DNA of 8,060 nt from Deltaproteobacteria bacterium UBA6967 (GCA_002450295.1 DJYX01000138.1:1-8060), one strand, 5' to 3'. Shown: positions 1 to 6,082, counted from the first letter of the stretch. Numbers and translations are program-made. Notes: generated by a model from the letters alone, not told the origin.

Positions 1-176
1 AGTGATTGGGTTTCTTCGTCCCAGCGGAACAAGTAACCGGGTAGGAAGCCCCAGTCCCATTGGTAGACCAACACGGTGTTGACCCGGTAGCCGATGAAAC
101 CAAAAAACCCAATAATTCCCAACAGAACGACTGAGTCCACCCAAGACCAGCGATAGCGCGAGGTAGATCGAGACAT
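1..176 (-). CDS. Polar amino-acid ABC transporter permease, N-terminus only (runs off left edge)
   Basis: Reading left from the ATG at 176-174, the frame stays open for 58 complete codons to the window edge. The protein begins with a short basic, Arg/Ser-rich cytoplasmic tail (MSRSTSRYRWSW). A first membrane segment follows at about residues 13-30 (VVLLGIIGFFGFIGY), then a periplasmic aromatic stretch with YQWDWGFLPGYLF and RWDEE. This layout resembles the N-terminus of HisM/GltJ-type permeases and the equivalent part of the permease at 2051-1236 (YNWQWYRLPKYF). The diagnostic EAA loop lies outside the window, so the family call rests on these features and on position directly downstream of a binding-protein gene. 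An in-frame TAG 30 bases upstream rules out a longer start. There is no clear SD before the ATG, so translation may depend on upstream ribosomes or the intercistronic hairpin. It is probably the second half of a heterodimeric membrane channel. Confidence 0.75.
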   Translation of the reverse strand, partial: MSRSTSRYRWSWVDSVVLLGIIGFFGFIGYRVNTVLVYQWDWGFLPGYLFRWDEETQS

Positions 177-189
177 GCGATCAAATACA

Positions 190-228
190 CTGGCGGGAGA
201 AGCTTTCTATAGGATCTTCCCCCACCAG
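190..228 (-). other. Strong intercistronic hairpin after the binding-protein gene
   Basis: On the minus strand, arm CTGGTGGGGGAAG (228-216) pairs with CTTCTCCCGCCAG (202-190). That gives 13 contiguous pairs, including two G-U wobbles, around a 13-base loop. The hairpin starts 11 bases after the binding-protein stop codon and ends 13 bases before the permease ATG. No T-run follows on either side, so it is not a classical terminator. Similar hairpins between binding-protein and permease genes in other ABC operons protect the upstream mRNA from 3' exonucleases and keep binding protein in excess; that role here is inference. Confidence 0.65.
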
Positions 229-239
229 AGTTCAATAAA

Positions 240-1082
240 TTACTGTTGATCGACTTGATCTGCCCAGTCCATCGTCTTGAACCAGTAGTGATGGCGCTTT
301 TCGAGCCACCCGTTACTGGTGTTGACCATGATCCAGTTGGAGAAGAAGTTCATCGCATCGGGATCTCCCTTGCGAATACCAAATGCCTCGTCTCCACGGG
401 ACAGATTTTCTGTGGTCGGCATATAGAGTGCGTCAGGATAACGATAAGTAAACTTTACTGGCTTTGGATGGCTGGAGAGCGTGGCGTGAGCGTTCCCGTT
501 CACAACTTCCTGAAAGGCCATCGTATCGTCGTCAAACTGCCGAATCTTGGCTTTCGGCCATATTTTCTCAACTGCATCTGTACATGGCGTGACCCCACGT
601 CGACAAACAAAGATCACATCAGAGCGATTGAACCCTTCTGGCCAAGCAAAATCACCAGCTAGTTTCTTACTGGCAGCAATCCCCATCCCAGAGTGAGCAT
701 AGGGAGCGGTGAAGTTGATGGTGAGATTACGCTGAGGAGTGACACTCATTCCACCAATGATCACATCGAATTTTCCAGCAATTAGTGCGGGAATAATACC
801 GGACCACTGCGTGGGTACAAACTCAATGTCAACGCCCATGTCTTCAGCAACCTTCTTGGCAACATCAATCTCAAAACCGATCAAATCACCCTGCTTGTTG
901 CGCATCGCCCAAGGCACAAAGGTGGACATGCCAACCATTAACTTGCCGCGCTTCTTGATCGTCTCGATAACGCTTTCAGAAGTCAGCTGTTGTTGAGTCT
1001 CTCCAGCCAAAGCACCTGTATATGCAGGTAGCATCAGCAATAGGCCTAACAGAAGAGTTAGTGAAGTTTTCAAGACTTTCAT
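240..1082 (-). CDS. Periplasmic substrate-binding protein of a polar amino-acid ABC transporter
   Basis: This 280-residue protein captures solute in the periplasm and delivers it to the flanking permeases. Residues 1-26 form a signal peptide: Lys at 2 and 5, a Leu-rich core, and a likely cut after Ala-Leu-Ala at 24-26. The mature part has the family-3 (SBP_bac_3) pattern: a first strand RGKLMVGM (45-52), GDLIGFEIDVAKKVAEDMGV (65-84), the hinge-side GGMSVTPQR (110-118) and FTAPY (124-128). Ser113 and Arg118 match the positions that hold the ligand carboxylate in HisJ/LAO/GlnH. Two features are odd. Cys160 and Cys167 bracket the ligand loop (CRRGVTPC), and the usual ammonium-binding Asp in the second lobe seems to be Ser (ATLSSHP, 200-206). 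The substrate is therefore uncertain. The start is supported by the signal peptide and by AGAGGA close upstream. Confidence 0.95.
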   Translation of the reverse strand: MKVLKTSLTLLLGLLLMLPAYTGALAGETQQQLTSESVIETIKKRGKLMVGMSTFVPWAMRNKQGDLIGFEIDVAKKVAEDMGVDIEFVPTQWSGIIPALIAGKFDVIIGGMSVTPQRNLTINFTAPYAHSGMGIAASKKLAGDFAWPEGFNRSDVIFVCRRGVTPCTDAVEKIWPKAKIRQFDDDTMAFQEVVNGNAHATLSSHPKPVKFTYRYPDALYMPTTENLSRGDEAFGIRKGDPDAMNFFSNWIMVNTSNGWLEKRHHYWFKTMDWADQVDQQ

Positions 1083-1085
1083 TCG

Positions 1086-1091
1086 TCCTCT
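1086..1091 (-). promoter_or_regulatory. SD of binding-protein gene, embedded in a palindrome
   Basis: AGAGGA on the minus strand lies 3 bases before the ATG at 1082. Five of its six bases fall in the 14-bp palindrome at 1088-1101 or abut it. A transcript starting well upstream could fold the SD into a small stem (CTCTT/AAGAG, loop TTAA), whereas one starting near 1097 could not form it fully. Confidence 0.5.
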
Positions 1092-1101
1092 TTTAAAAGA
1101 G
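1088..1101. promoter_or_regulatory. Perfect 14-bp palindrome at the predicted start point of the binding-protein gene
   Basis: CTCTTTTAAAAGAG equals its own reverse complement. It is centred at about 1094.5, some 10 bases downstream of the -10 box proposed at 1109-1104 and right at the expected transcription start near 1097. This is a common position for a repressor operator. No regulator is visible in the window to pair with it. Confidence 0.4.
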
Positions 1102-1103
1102 TG

Positions 1104-1131
1104 GTTAAATCGTTGTCAGGCAATCTGTCAA
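1104..1131 (-). promoter_or_regulatory. Candidate sigma70 promoter for the binding-protein gene
   Basis: The minus strand carries a perfect -35 box TTGACA (1131-1126), a 16-base spacer, and TTTAAC (1109-1104, 4 of 6 to TATAAT). Transcription would start near 1097, leaving a leader of about 15 bases before the ATG at 1082. An internal promoter fits the need for more binding protein than permease, and it sits just after a terminator-like hairpin. Confidence 0.5.
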
Positions 1132-1134
1132 CGA
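1110..1134. promoter_or_regulatory. 25-bp imperfect dyad over the -35 box, candidate operator
   Basis: On the plus strand, arm TCGTTGTCAG (1110-1119) and arm CTGTCAACGA (1125-1134) are inverted repeats matching at 9 of 10 positions with a 5-base spacer. The dyad covers the -35 box and most of the promoter spacer, so a dimeric regulator bound here would compete with RNA polymerase. It could instead be an RNA hairpin in read-through transcripts. Confidence 0.4.
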
Positions 1135-1171
1135 ATCTGGAGGTAGGCTACTCTCCCCAGGAAGCCCGCTA

Positions 1172-1199
1172 CAAAAACGCTTTCGCAACGTACGAAAGC
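1172..1199 (-). terminator. Intrinsic-terminator-like hairpin between permease and binding-protein genes
   Basis: On the minus strand, GCTTTCG (1199-1193) and CGAAAGC (1185-1179) form a perfect 7-bp stem with a 7-base loop. GTTTTTGT (1178-1171) follows at once. It lies 36 bases after the permease stop. With about half the stem A-T, it may be a partial terminator that thins read-through into the downstream transporter genes. Confidence 0.55.
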
Positions 1200-1235
1200 T
1201 CTCAGGAAGCTTGTTAAACCCCAAGCCGCCTGGGT

Positions 1236-2051
1236 TCAGTGACGACCACGAACTCTCCATTCGAGAATGCTCACCAACAGAGAGAGCACAATCGTGATTC
1301 CCAGATACATCGCAGCTACCGTTAGCCAGATCTCAAAGCTCATGAAGGTATCTGCAATGATGTCCAGTCCCTGGGTCGTCAAATCAAAGACAGCAATCAC
1401 ACTGACGATGGCTGAATGTTTGATAAGGTTGATCAGCACTCCAGTTAATGGAGGCAACATCAATGGCACTGCTTGCGGCAGTACAATGTATCGATAGGTG
1501 TTCCAGCGGGATAATCCAACGCTGGTACTGGCCTCCCATTGTCCTCTTTGCACACTCAGGATACCCGCTCGGATGATTTCTGAAGCGAAGGTTCCCTCAA
1601 AAAAAGAGATGCAGAGAACTCCAACCCAAAATCTGGGAATCTCCAGAATCGGCGCAAAGACAAAGTAGAACACATACATTTGCACAAGTAACGGCGTGTT
1701 GCGAATCACCTCCAGATAGACTTGTGCAACCAGATTCCCAATCCTGGATTGGGACATGCGCAACATGGCGGTCGTTAGTCCGATCAGCAAAGTAATGATG
1801 ATTCCGTAGAGCCCAATCTCCAGGGTTACGAAGAGACCATCCATCAGAGGTCCCCAGATCAACTCGCCGTCAATGACCTTCCAAAAATACTTGGGCAGCC
1901 GATACCACTGCCAGTTGTATCCCATCTGGGCGGCACCATTGAGCGTGAGCCAGATCAAGGCACCGAAGAATAGTACTAACTGACTGACGTCAAACCAACG
2001 AGAATTCCACCATTTGACCGAACGGGAGGGCGGTTTACGAAGTTCGCTCAT
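1236..2051 (-). CDS. Polar amino-acid ABC transporter permease
   Basis: This 271-residue inner-membrane subunit forms half of the channel of a His/Glu/Gln-type importer. After a basic tail (residues 1-21) there is a first membrane segment at about 22-40 and an aromatic periplasmic stretch (YNWQWYRLPKYF, 45-56). The BPD_transp_1 core follows, with LFVTLEIGLYG (73-83), the family signature EVIRNTPLLVQ (114-124), and the EAA loop at 170-194 (QWEASTSVGLS to VLPQA) that docks on the ATPase. A longer frame begins at 2117, but I chose the ATG at 2051. It forms an ATGA overlap with the oxygenase stop, has GGAG 5 bases upstream (2060-2057), and the extra 22 residues of the longer frame overlap the oxygenase and have no family character. 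The overlap implies translational coupling with the oxygenase. Confidence 0.95.
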   Translation of the reverse strand: MSELRKPPSRSVKWWNSRWFDVSQLVLFFGALIWLTLNGAAQMGYNWQWYRLPKYFWKVIDGELIWGPLMDGLFVTLEIGLYGIIITLLIGLTTAMLRMSQSRIGNLVAQVYLEVIRNTPLLVQMYVFYFVFAPILEIPRFWVGVLCISFFEGTFASEIIRAGILSVQRGQWEASTSVGLSRWNTYRYIVLPQAVPLMLPPLTGVLINLIKHSAIVSVIAVFDLTTQGLDIIADTFMSFEIWLTVAAMYLGITIVLSLLVSILEWRVRGRH

Positions 2052-3037
2052 GCTGACTCCGCTGCCTTTCTGTAGCTGAAGGACGCATCGAATCGCGACA
2101 ACACATAATCTCCGCATTGTACAGGTTCATACTGTACCGACTCTGATTCCGGAAAAACCTCTGCTGGATCAACCAGTGTTTCGAAGTTTGGATCCCAAGC
2201 AATCGCCATTGAGTAGCGCTCTACATTTTTTCGGTTGATCACTCGATGCAGAGTTGACTGAAAGGCGTTGTTCGTCCAACGAGAAAGCAGATCTCCCACG
2301 TTGACCACCAGAGTATCTTCTAATGGATGAGCTGTGACCCACTCTCCTTGCCTAGTCTGCACTTCCAAACCACCCACTGAATCCTGCCAGAGTAAAGTCA
2401 GACATCCGTAATCTGTGTGGGGTGCCACGCCAAACTGAGTTTCACCAAGGTCTGACGATTGAGGTGGATAGTAAATCACGGAACTACGGGCGATTGGTTG
2501 ATTAGTCGCTTGCAGAAAAACTTCTTCTGGTAGATCAAGACTCAGGGCAAAAGCCCGCATCATCTCTTTCCCACATTCTAGACCTGCTTCAAAAAAAGGA
2601 TAAACAGATGCTCTGAATTCAGGCATTTGTGAAGGCCATTGGTTTCTGCCCAAAAAAGGATTTTCCTCCGTCAGATCGGGGTGTTCAGATGGTAGATCTA
2701 ATCCCCAAACGAAGCTCTCTTTCAAATCTACTCTTGTGGCTTTTTCCATCTTAGCTTGGCCGACTGCTAGGAATCCATGGTGGTTATGGTTGATCTTCAG
2801 CTGGTTTTTCCAATCTTTCGGCTGTTGAAACAACTGTTTTGTCGCTGCATATGCCTGCTGGATCACCTGAGAAGGAATGCAATGATTGCGGATGTAAAAA
2901 AAGCCAATCCCCTCTGCCGCTTGGCGAAGTTGTCGAGCAACCTCCTGCATCGCTTGACGGTTGCCAGAACGCAAGGGGTGTACGTCAATTACCGGGATTT
3001 CGTCAATTGTGATCGTTTTAGCTGCTGCGTAGCTCAT
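2048..3037 (-). CDS. 2-oxoglutarate/Fe(II)-dependent oxygenase, isopenicillin N synthase-like
   Basis: This 329-residue cytoplasmic enzyme probably couples 2-oxoglutarate decarboxylation to oxidation of a small, likely amino-acid-like substrate. Residues 15-115 match the DIOX_N region: IPVIDVHPL (14-22), GIGFFYIRNH (43-52) and the KESFVWG motif (106-112). The catalytic barrel carries the iron ligands His207 and Asp209 (HTD) and His264 (STLHRV). Arg274-Tyr-Ser276 is the RxS pair for the 2-oxoglutarate carboxylate, and GDLLSRWTNN (248-257) is typical of the family. All active-site residues are present and the length is usual. It starts 19 bases after the desaturase stop with no obvious SD, and overlaps the permease by 4 bases. 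That points to action on the imported solute or something derived from it. True isopenicillin N synthase is unlikely because RxS-type 2-oxoglutarate binding is present and no tripeptide synthetase is nearby. Confidence 0.93.
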   Translation of the reverse strand: MSYAAAKTITIDEIPVIDVHPLRSGNRQAMQEVARQLRQAAEGIGFFYIRNHCIPSQVIQQAYAATKQLFQQPKDWKNQLKINHNHHGFLAVGQAKMEKATRVDLKESFVWGLDLPSEHPDLTEENPFLGRNQWPSQMPEFRASVYPFFEAGLECGKEMMRAFALSLDLPEEVFLQATNQPIARSSVIYYPPQSSDLGETQFGVAPHTDYGCLTLLWQDSVGGLEVQTRQGEWVTAHPLEDTLVVNVGDLLSRWTNNAFQSTLHRVINRKNVERYSMAIAWDPNFETLVDPAEVFPESESVQYEPVQCGDYVLSRFDASFSYRKAAESA

Positions 3038-3056
3038 AGAGACGTAGAGATTGGTT

Positions 3057-4022
3057 TTAAATTACAGGAGAGTGATCTTGTCGATACAGTTGCTGGATTA
3101 ATTTTCGATGGCTGAACAAGTATCCCTGATCAACATTTTCCAAATGTGATTTTAGATGTTGATGCAGAGCTGGCAGTGCGTGAAATGGAATGTTGGGAAA
3201 CGCGTGATGTTCCGCGTGAAAGGTCATGTTCCAAGCGAGCCAGCGTATCGGATGCAGAGTCAATGTTGTCCGAGTATTCCGTAACAGATCAGCAATCCAA
3301 GGACAGCCTCCATGCTCTGAAATCCGCATCAAGCGCATCACAGGCTCTGCAAGAATTCTCGGTAAAAGCCAGTACCAGAACAGTAGAGCGCTGCCTGAAA
3401 GCAAGCTTCCACCCAGCAGCAAGAGATAGAACAGTAGCATCCCTTGTGCTTCGCGCTGAACTTTCTCGCGAAGACGCTCTGGAATGAAAGACTGTTCCAG
3501 CTCAGAAAATTGACCTTGTGGATGACGTACTAGATTTTTTAACACTCCCTTGAAGTAGGGGATTGCCGTGAGGTAGTACCAATATCCCCAGAAGGTCCGC
3601 GCTTGTGGGATGCTTTCCGGATCTTTTTCAGGATGCTGGGTATAGGTGTGATGAGCTGCATGCTCCAGCTTGAAGTACAGCGGAGGGATCATAATCACCA
3701 GTCCTGTAAACCAAGCCACTACCTGATTCAGCCAACGAGTCAAAAACGCACTTTGATGAGTTGCCTCATGGAAGGGAGCGAAAAGGTGAACCAGAACAAC
3801 GCCATGGAGCACCAATCCAAAAATCAGCCACGGGGTTTCCATCGTTAGTTGAAGAACGTACCCCGTCAGGACAAGCAATCCCAGGTGCACAATTAAAAAA
3901 AGCAACCCCTGATTATCCTGTCGCTTCTGGAGTGGTTTGAGAATTTCGAGGCTAATCAACTGGCTTGGACGACGTTGAGAATTCCCAAGGCTCCATTCGT
4001 TGATCGGATTAGTTTCCGACAT
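3057..4022 (-). CDS. Fatty-acid-desaturase-superfamily membrane di-iron enzyme
   Basis: This 321-residue integral membrane enzyme would desaturate or hydroxylate a lipid-like or amphipathic substrate using a di-iron centre and an electron donor not found here. The three histidine boxes of PF00487 are intact: HEATH (85-89), HAAHH (121-125) and HAEHH (269-273). A further Glu-His (236-237) sits in RISEHGG. Hydrophobic segments lie at about 39-58, 65-82, 100-115 and 194-220, so the boxes fall on the cytoplasmic face as expected. The tail FPNIPFHALPALHQHL (275-290) follows the usual post-box pattern. It is the first gene of the minus-strand operon; the oxygenase starts 19 bases downstream. Two different iron oxygenases in a row, then a transporter, suggest sequential oxidation steps, but the substrate cannot be read from sequence. 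A plain lipid desaturase that merely sits upstream is the alternative. Confidence 0.9.
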   Translation of the reverse strand: MSETNPINEWSLGNSQRRPSQLISLEILKPLQKRQDNQGLLFLIVHLGLLVLTGYVLQLTMETPWLIFGLVLHGVVLVHLFAPFHEATHQSAFLTRWLNQVVAWFTGLVIMIPPLYFKLEHAAHHTYTQHPEKDPESIPQARTFWGYWYYLTAIPYFKGVLKNLVRHPQGQFSELEQSFIPERLREKVQREAQGMLLFYLLLLGGSLLSGSALLFWYWLLPRILAEPVMRLMRISEHGGCPWIADLLRNTRTTLTLHPIRWLAWNMTFHAEHHAFPNIPFHALPALHQHLKSHLENVDQGYLFSHRKLIQQLYRQDHSPVI

Positions 4023-4377
4023 AAATATTGAGAATGAGGCAGAAATTGTAGAGAGATTATTTTGGGTGAGTGTAGTCTGATCGTTTTTCAGAGAACAAGA
4101 TAAATTCTGAAACTCTACGGAAGGTAGACGGGATCAAATAAGGAAAAATCATCGTGTTTCCTACCGCATAGATGTTTCAAATTTCTAAAGGAGAAAGTGA
4201 TTCGTCTTATTTCTGGAGACCCTATATCCCTTAAAGATTGAAGAAAAACATCTTGGTCGCTATCATTTTTGTGAAAACTGTTCCGTACTCTAACGCAGCA
4301 GAACTGGTACATCGCAGGAAGTCATAGATTTTGGCCTTCGATGACCCAAACCTAGTCACCTCAACGCAAGGAGCGTC
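4023..4377. other. Divergent intergenic region (355 bases)
   Basis: It separates the minus-strand desaturase operon from the plus-strand unknown pair. It is A/T-rich compared with the genes. The right half holds a good plus-strand promoter (4238-4266). For the desaturase I see only weak minus-strand boxes, such as TTGTTC (4098-4093) with TACACT 18 bases on. Two small 5-bp hairpins occur (4076-4092 and 4114-4128), too weak to name. No convincing gene is present. Confidence 0.6.
4238..4266 (+). promoter_or_regulatory. Candidate sigma70 promoter for the two unknown small genes
   Basis: TTGAAG (4238-4243, 4 of 6 to consensus) and TATCAT (4261-4266, 5 of 6) are separated by exactly 17 bases. Transcription would start near 4273, giving a leader of about 105 bases before the ATG at 4378. 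It is the best promoter match I found on the plus strand. Confidence 0.45.
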
Positions 4378-4581
4378 ATGGCAGAATCGAAACACACACA
4401 ATCATGGGCAGAACTGGCAATTGATCTATACGACAAGTTGACCGGTCGCAACGCAGAGATCACCTATGAGTTTGAGAATATGGAAGTCTGGGCTCCTAGC
4501 GGAGTGGGCAAAGATGCAGAGCATGGACACTGGAAAATCAATGGAACCCTGAAAATCCGTACCCGTGATGTGAAGCAATGA
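4378..4581 (+). CDS. Small protein of unknown function, first gene of a two-gene unit
   Basis: I do not recognise a named family. The 67-residue protein has no signal peptide or membrane segment and should be cytoplasmic. Residues 8-24 (SWAELAIDLYDKLTGR between 9 and 24) look helical. Two probable beta-strands follow, EITYEFENMEVWAP (27-40) and HWKINGTLKIRTRD (51-64), joined by a Gly/His-rich turn (GVGKDAEHGH, 42-51). It is acidic at first and basic at its end. Reality as a gene is supported by AAGGAG 4 bases before the ATG, the upstream promoter, and an exact ATGA overlap with the next gene. The overlap suggests the two products are made in fixed ratio and may bind each other. Confidence 0.75.
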   Translation: MAESKHTQSWAELAIDLYDKLTGRNAEITYEFENMEVWAPSGVGKDAEHGHWKINGTLKIRTRDVKQ

Positions 4582-4910
4582 GTCATCTGGAGTTTGAAGG
4601 CCGGATCGAAATCGTGGAAAGTGAACAGGATCAGTTGATTCTTGTCGGCGAAGGGTCTGGGATTCATCTCCAGTTCACAAGGTTGGCTACTCTTCGTAAA
4701 CTTCAGCCTTCCTGGAAGTTCCTGATGCAACACCGTCAGGCAATGGCGCTTAACTTGGACATACTTAGACTACCAATTCGGGTCTCGATTGCTCAGCAAG
4801 AAATTGCTTCTCTATCTCCAGAGGAACAACCAAATTGGCTGGCTCGACTGATTGGACTACCTTATGGGAAGATTCGCTGGCAGGGACTAGTCAAATCACT
4901 CCTTGGTTGA
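4578..4910 (+). CDS. Protein of unknown function, partner of the preceding small gene
   Basis: This 110-residue protein matches no family I can name. It opens with strand-like segments (LEFEGRIEIVE 4-14, QLILVGEGSGIHLQF 19-33). A basic helix with Trp46 and Phe48 follows (about 40-60), then a strand LRLPIRVSIA (63-72) and a C-terminal region with two Trp (87, 101) and the motif GLPYGKIRW (93-101). There is no signal peptide, clear membrane segment or cysteine. The start overlaps the stop of the 67-residue gene as ATGA, and the frame stays open over 110 codons; the opposite-strand frame here lacks any family character. It converges on the aldo/keto reductase with a 67-base gap. Confidence 0.75.
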   Translation: MSHLEFEGRIEIVESEQDQLILVGEGSGIHLQFTRLATLRKLQPSWKFLMQHRQAMALNLDILRLPIRVSIAQQEIASLSPEEQPNWLARLIGLPYGKIRWQGLVKSLLG

Positions 4911-4923
4911 AGAATACTATCGG

Positions 4924-4950
4924 TGTGGCCTCAGAGTTTCTTGGGCCACA
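4924..4950. terminator. Hairpin between convergent genes, possible weak terminator
   Basis: TGTGGCC (4924-4930) and GGCCACA (4944-4950) form a perfect 7-bp stem with a 13-base loop. It lies between the plus-strand unknown gene and the end of the aldo/keto reductase. Neither side has a T-run, so intrinsic termination is doubtful, though position suits a shared end signal. Confidence 0.35.
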
Positions 4951-4977
4951 TATGGTAGGCGAGTAAATTCACCAACT

Positions 4978-6006
4978 TTAGTCTGGAAGCACCATACGAT
5001 CTCGATTTTGGAAGGTTTCCATCCAAGCGGGATATTCAACGGGGAGTGCACTGGCAGAGTCCAGAATCTCCAGTTCTGCTGAAGTCAGAGTGAGATCAGC
5101 TGCCTGTAAATTATCCTCAAGCTGCTCCATGGTCTTGGCGCCAATGATGACACTTGTGATGCCTGGTTGTTGAAGCAACCAAGCTTGAGCAATGCGAGCT
5201 ACGCTACAATCATGGGCCTCAGCAATTGGTCGCATCACATCCACTACATTGAACGCACGCTCCCGATCCACGGGTGGAAAATCAAAACTAGTCCGTCGGG
5301 CTCCTTCCGGACCATCGCTGTTTCTGTCAAACTTACCACTGAGCAAACCTCCAGCGAGAGGACTCCAGACCATTACCCCAAGTGATTCTTCGCGGCACAT
5401 GGGTAAAACCTCACGTTCCAGGTCCCGTCCTGCCAAAGTGTAGTAGGCTTGCACTGACTCAAATCGACTCCAGCGATTGGCTCTGGCAATCTCATTGGCT
5501 TTAGCAATGCGCCAAGCTGCCTGATTGGAAATTCCAATGTAGCGGACCTTGCCACTTCGCACCAAGTCATCCAAAGCACACAACGTCTCATCAATAGGTG
5601 TCAGTGGGTCTAGTCCATGAATTTGGTAGAGATCAATGTGATCCAAGCCGAGCCTTCGTAAGGAAGCGTCTACCTCATGATGAATATGGACCCGTGTCAA
5701 TCCCATGCCATTGATACCAGATCGCATACGTCCCCGAACCTTGGTGGCAATCACTAGGTCTTCGCGAGAAATGCCGGTATCCCGAATAGCTTGACCCAGT
5801 AGCTCTTCACTCCAGCCTTCATGGTAGACATTGGCGGTATCGATGAAATTAACACCAGCCTCAACCGCACGTTTTAGTTGATCGTTAACTTCGTCCTGAC
5901 CAACACGCCCAATGGCTTCCCAACGACCTCGACCACCCCAAGTCATGGTTCCCAGGCAGATCGTTGAAACATGAAGACCTGTTCGGCCCAAAGGACGATA
6001 TTCCAT
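4978..6006 (-). CDS. Aldo/keto reductase
   Basis: This 342-residue soluble NAD(P)H-dependent oxidoreductase would reduce aldehydes or ketones to alcohols; the physiological substrate is unknown. The TIM-barrel family pattern is complete: N-terminal RPLGRTGLHVSTICLGTMTW (4-23), then catalytic tetrad Asp56 and Tyr61 (FIDTANVY), Lys89 (ATKV) and His130 (YQIHGLD). Cofactor-side motifs are IGISN (157-161), Gln186, WSPLAGGLLSGK (214-225) and the nucleotide-binding GAKTMEQLEDNL (289-300). A loop insert at 24-37 (GGRGRWEAIGRVGQ) occurs in relatives of the YajO/Tas type. The start is fixed by AAAGGAG (6020-6014) 7 bases before the ATG. It is the last of three same-strand genes, 76 bases after the pentapeptide-repeat gene; a shared transcript is possible but not shown. 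Confidence 0.95.
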   Translation of the reverse strand: MEYRPLGRTGLHVSTICLGTMTWGGRGRWEAIGRVGQDEVNDQLKRAVEAGVNFIDTANVYHEGWSEELLGQAIRDTGISREDLVIATKVRGRMRSGINGMGLTRVHIHHEVDASLRRLGLDHIDLYQIHGLDPLTPIDETLCALDDLVRSGKVRYIGISNQAAWRIAKANEIARANRWSRFESVQAYYTLAGRDLEREVLPMCREESLGVMVWSPLAGGLLSGKFDRNSDGPEGARRTSFDFPPVDRERAFNVVDVMRPIAEAHDCSVARIAQAWLLQQPGITSVIIGAKTMEQLEDNLQAADLTLTSAELEILDSASALPVEYPAWMETFQNRDRMVLPD

Positions 6007-6013
6007 TTGATGA

Positions 6014-6020
6014 CTCCTTT
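6014..6020 (-). promoter_or_regulatory. Strong SD of the aldo/keto reductase gene
   Basis: AAAGGAG on the minus strand, 7 bases before the ATG at 6006, decides the start. It lies in a small inverted repeat (CCTT-TGA-AAGG), too short to be a confident switch. Confidence 0.6.
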
Positions 6021-6082
6021 CAAAGGATGTTGTGGATGCCTTGCTTCAGCGCTGAGTCAATTTTTGAGATCAAATATTCTGA

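Noticed and set aside
246..662. 138-codon plus-strand ORF
   Set aside because: Shadow of the binding-protein gene on the opposite strand; no motif or SD.
2052..2117. 22-residue N-terminal extension of the permease
   Set aside because: It overlaps the oxygenase coding end, is Cys-rich and unlike permease N-termini, while the ATG at 2051 has an SD and a coupled ATGA overlap.
3146..3487. 113-codon plus-strand ORF
   Set aside because: Antisense to the desaturase, whose histidine boxes prove the minus-strand frame; low-complexity Ser-rich translation.
4197..4241. 14-codon GTG-start ORF with AAGGAG just upstream
   Set aside because: The SD spacer is only 3 bases and the ORF runs into the -35 box of the plus-strand promoter; likely chance.
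4115..4312. 65-codon minus-strand ORF in the divergent intergenic region
   Set aside because: No SD, no family character, and it runs opposite the promoter called on the plus strand.
6046..6055. 10-bp perfect palindrome TCAGCGCTGA before the aldo/keto reductase
   Set aside because: No loop to make a hairpin and too short alone to claim as an operator.
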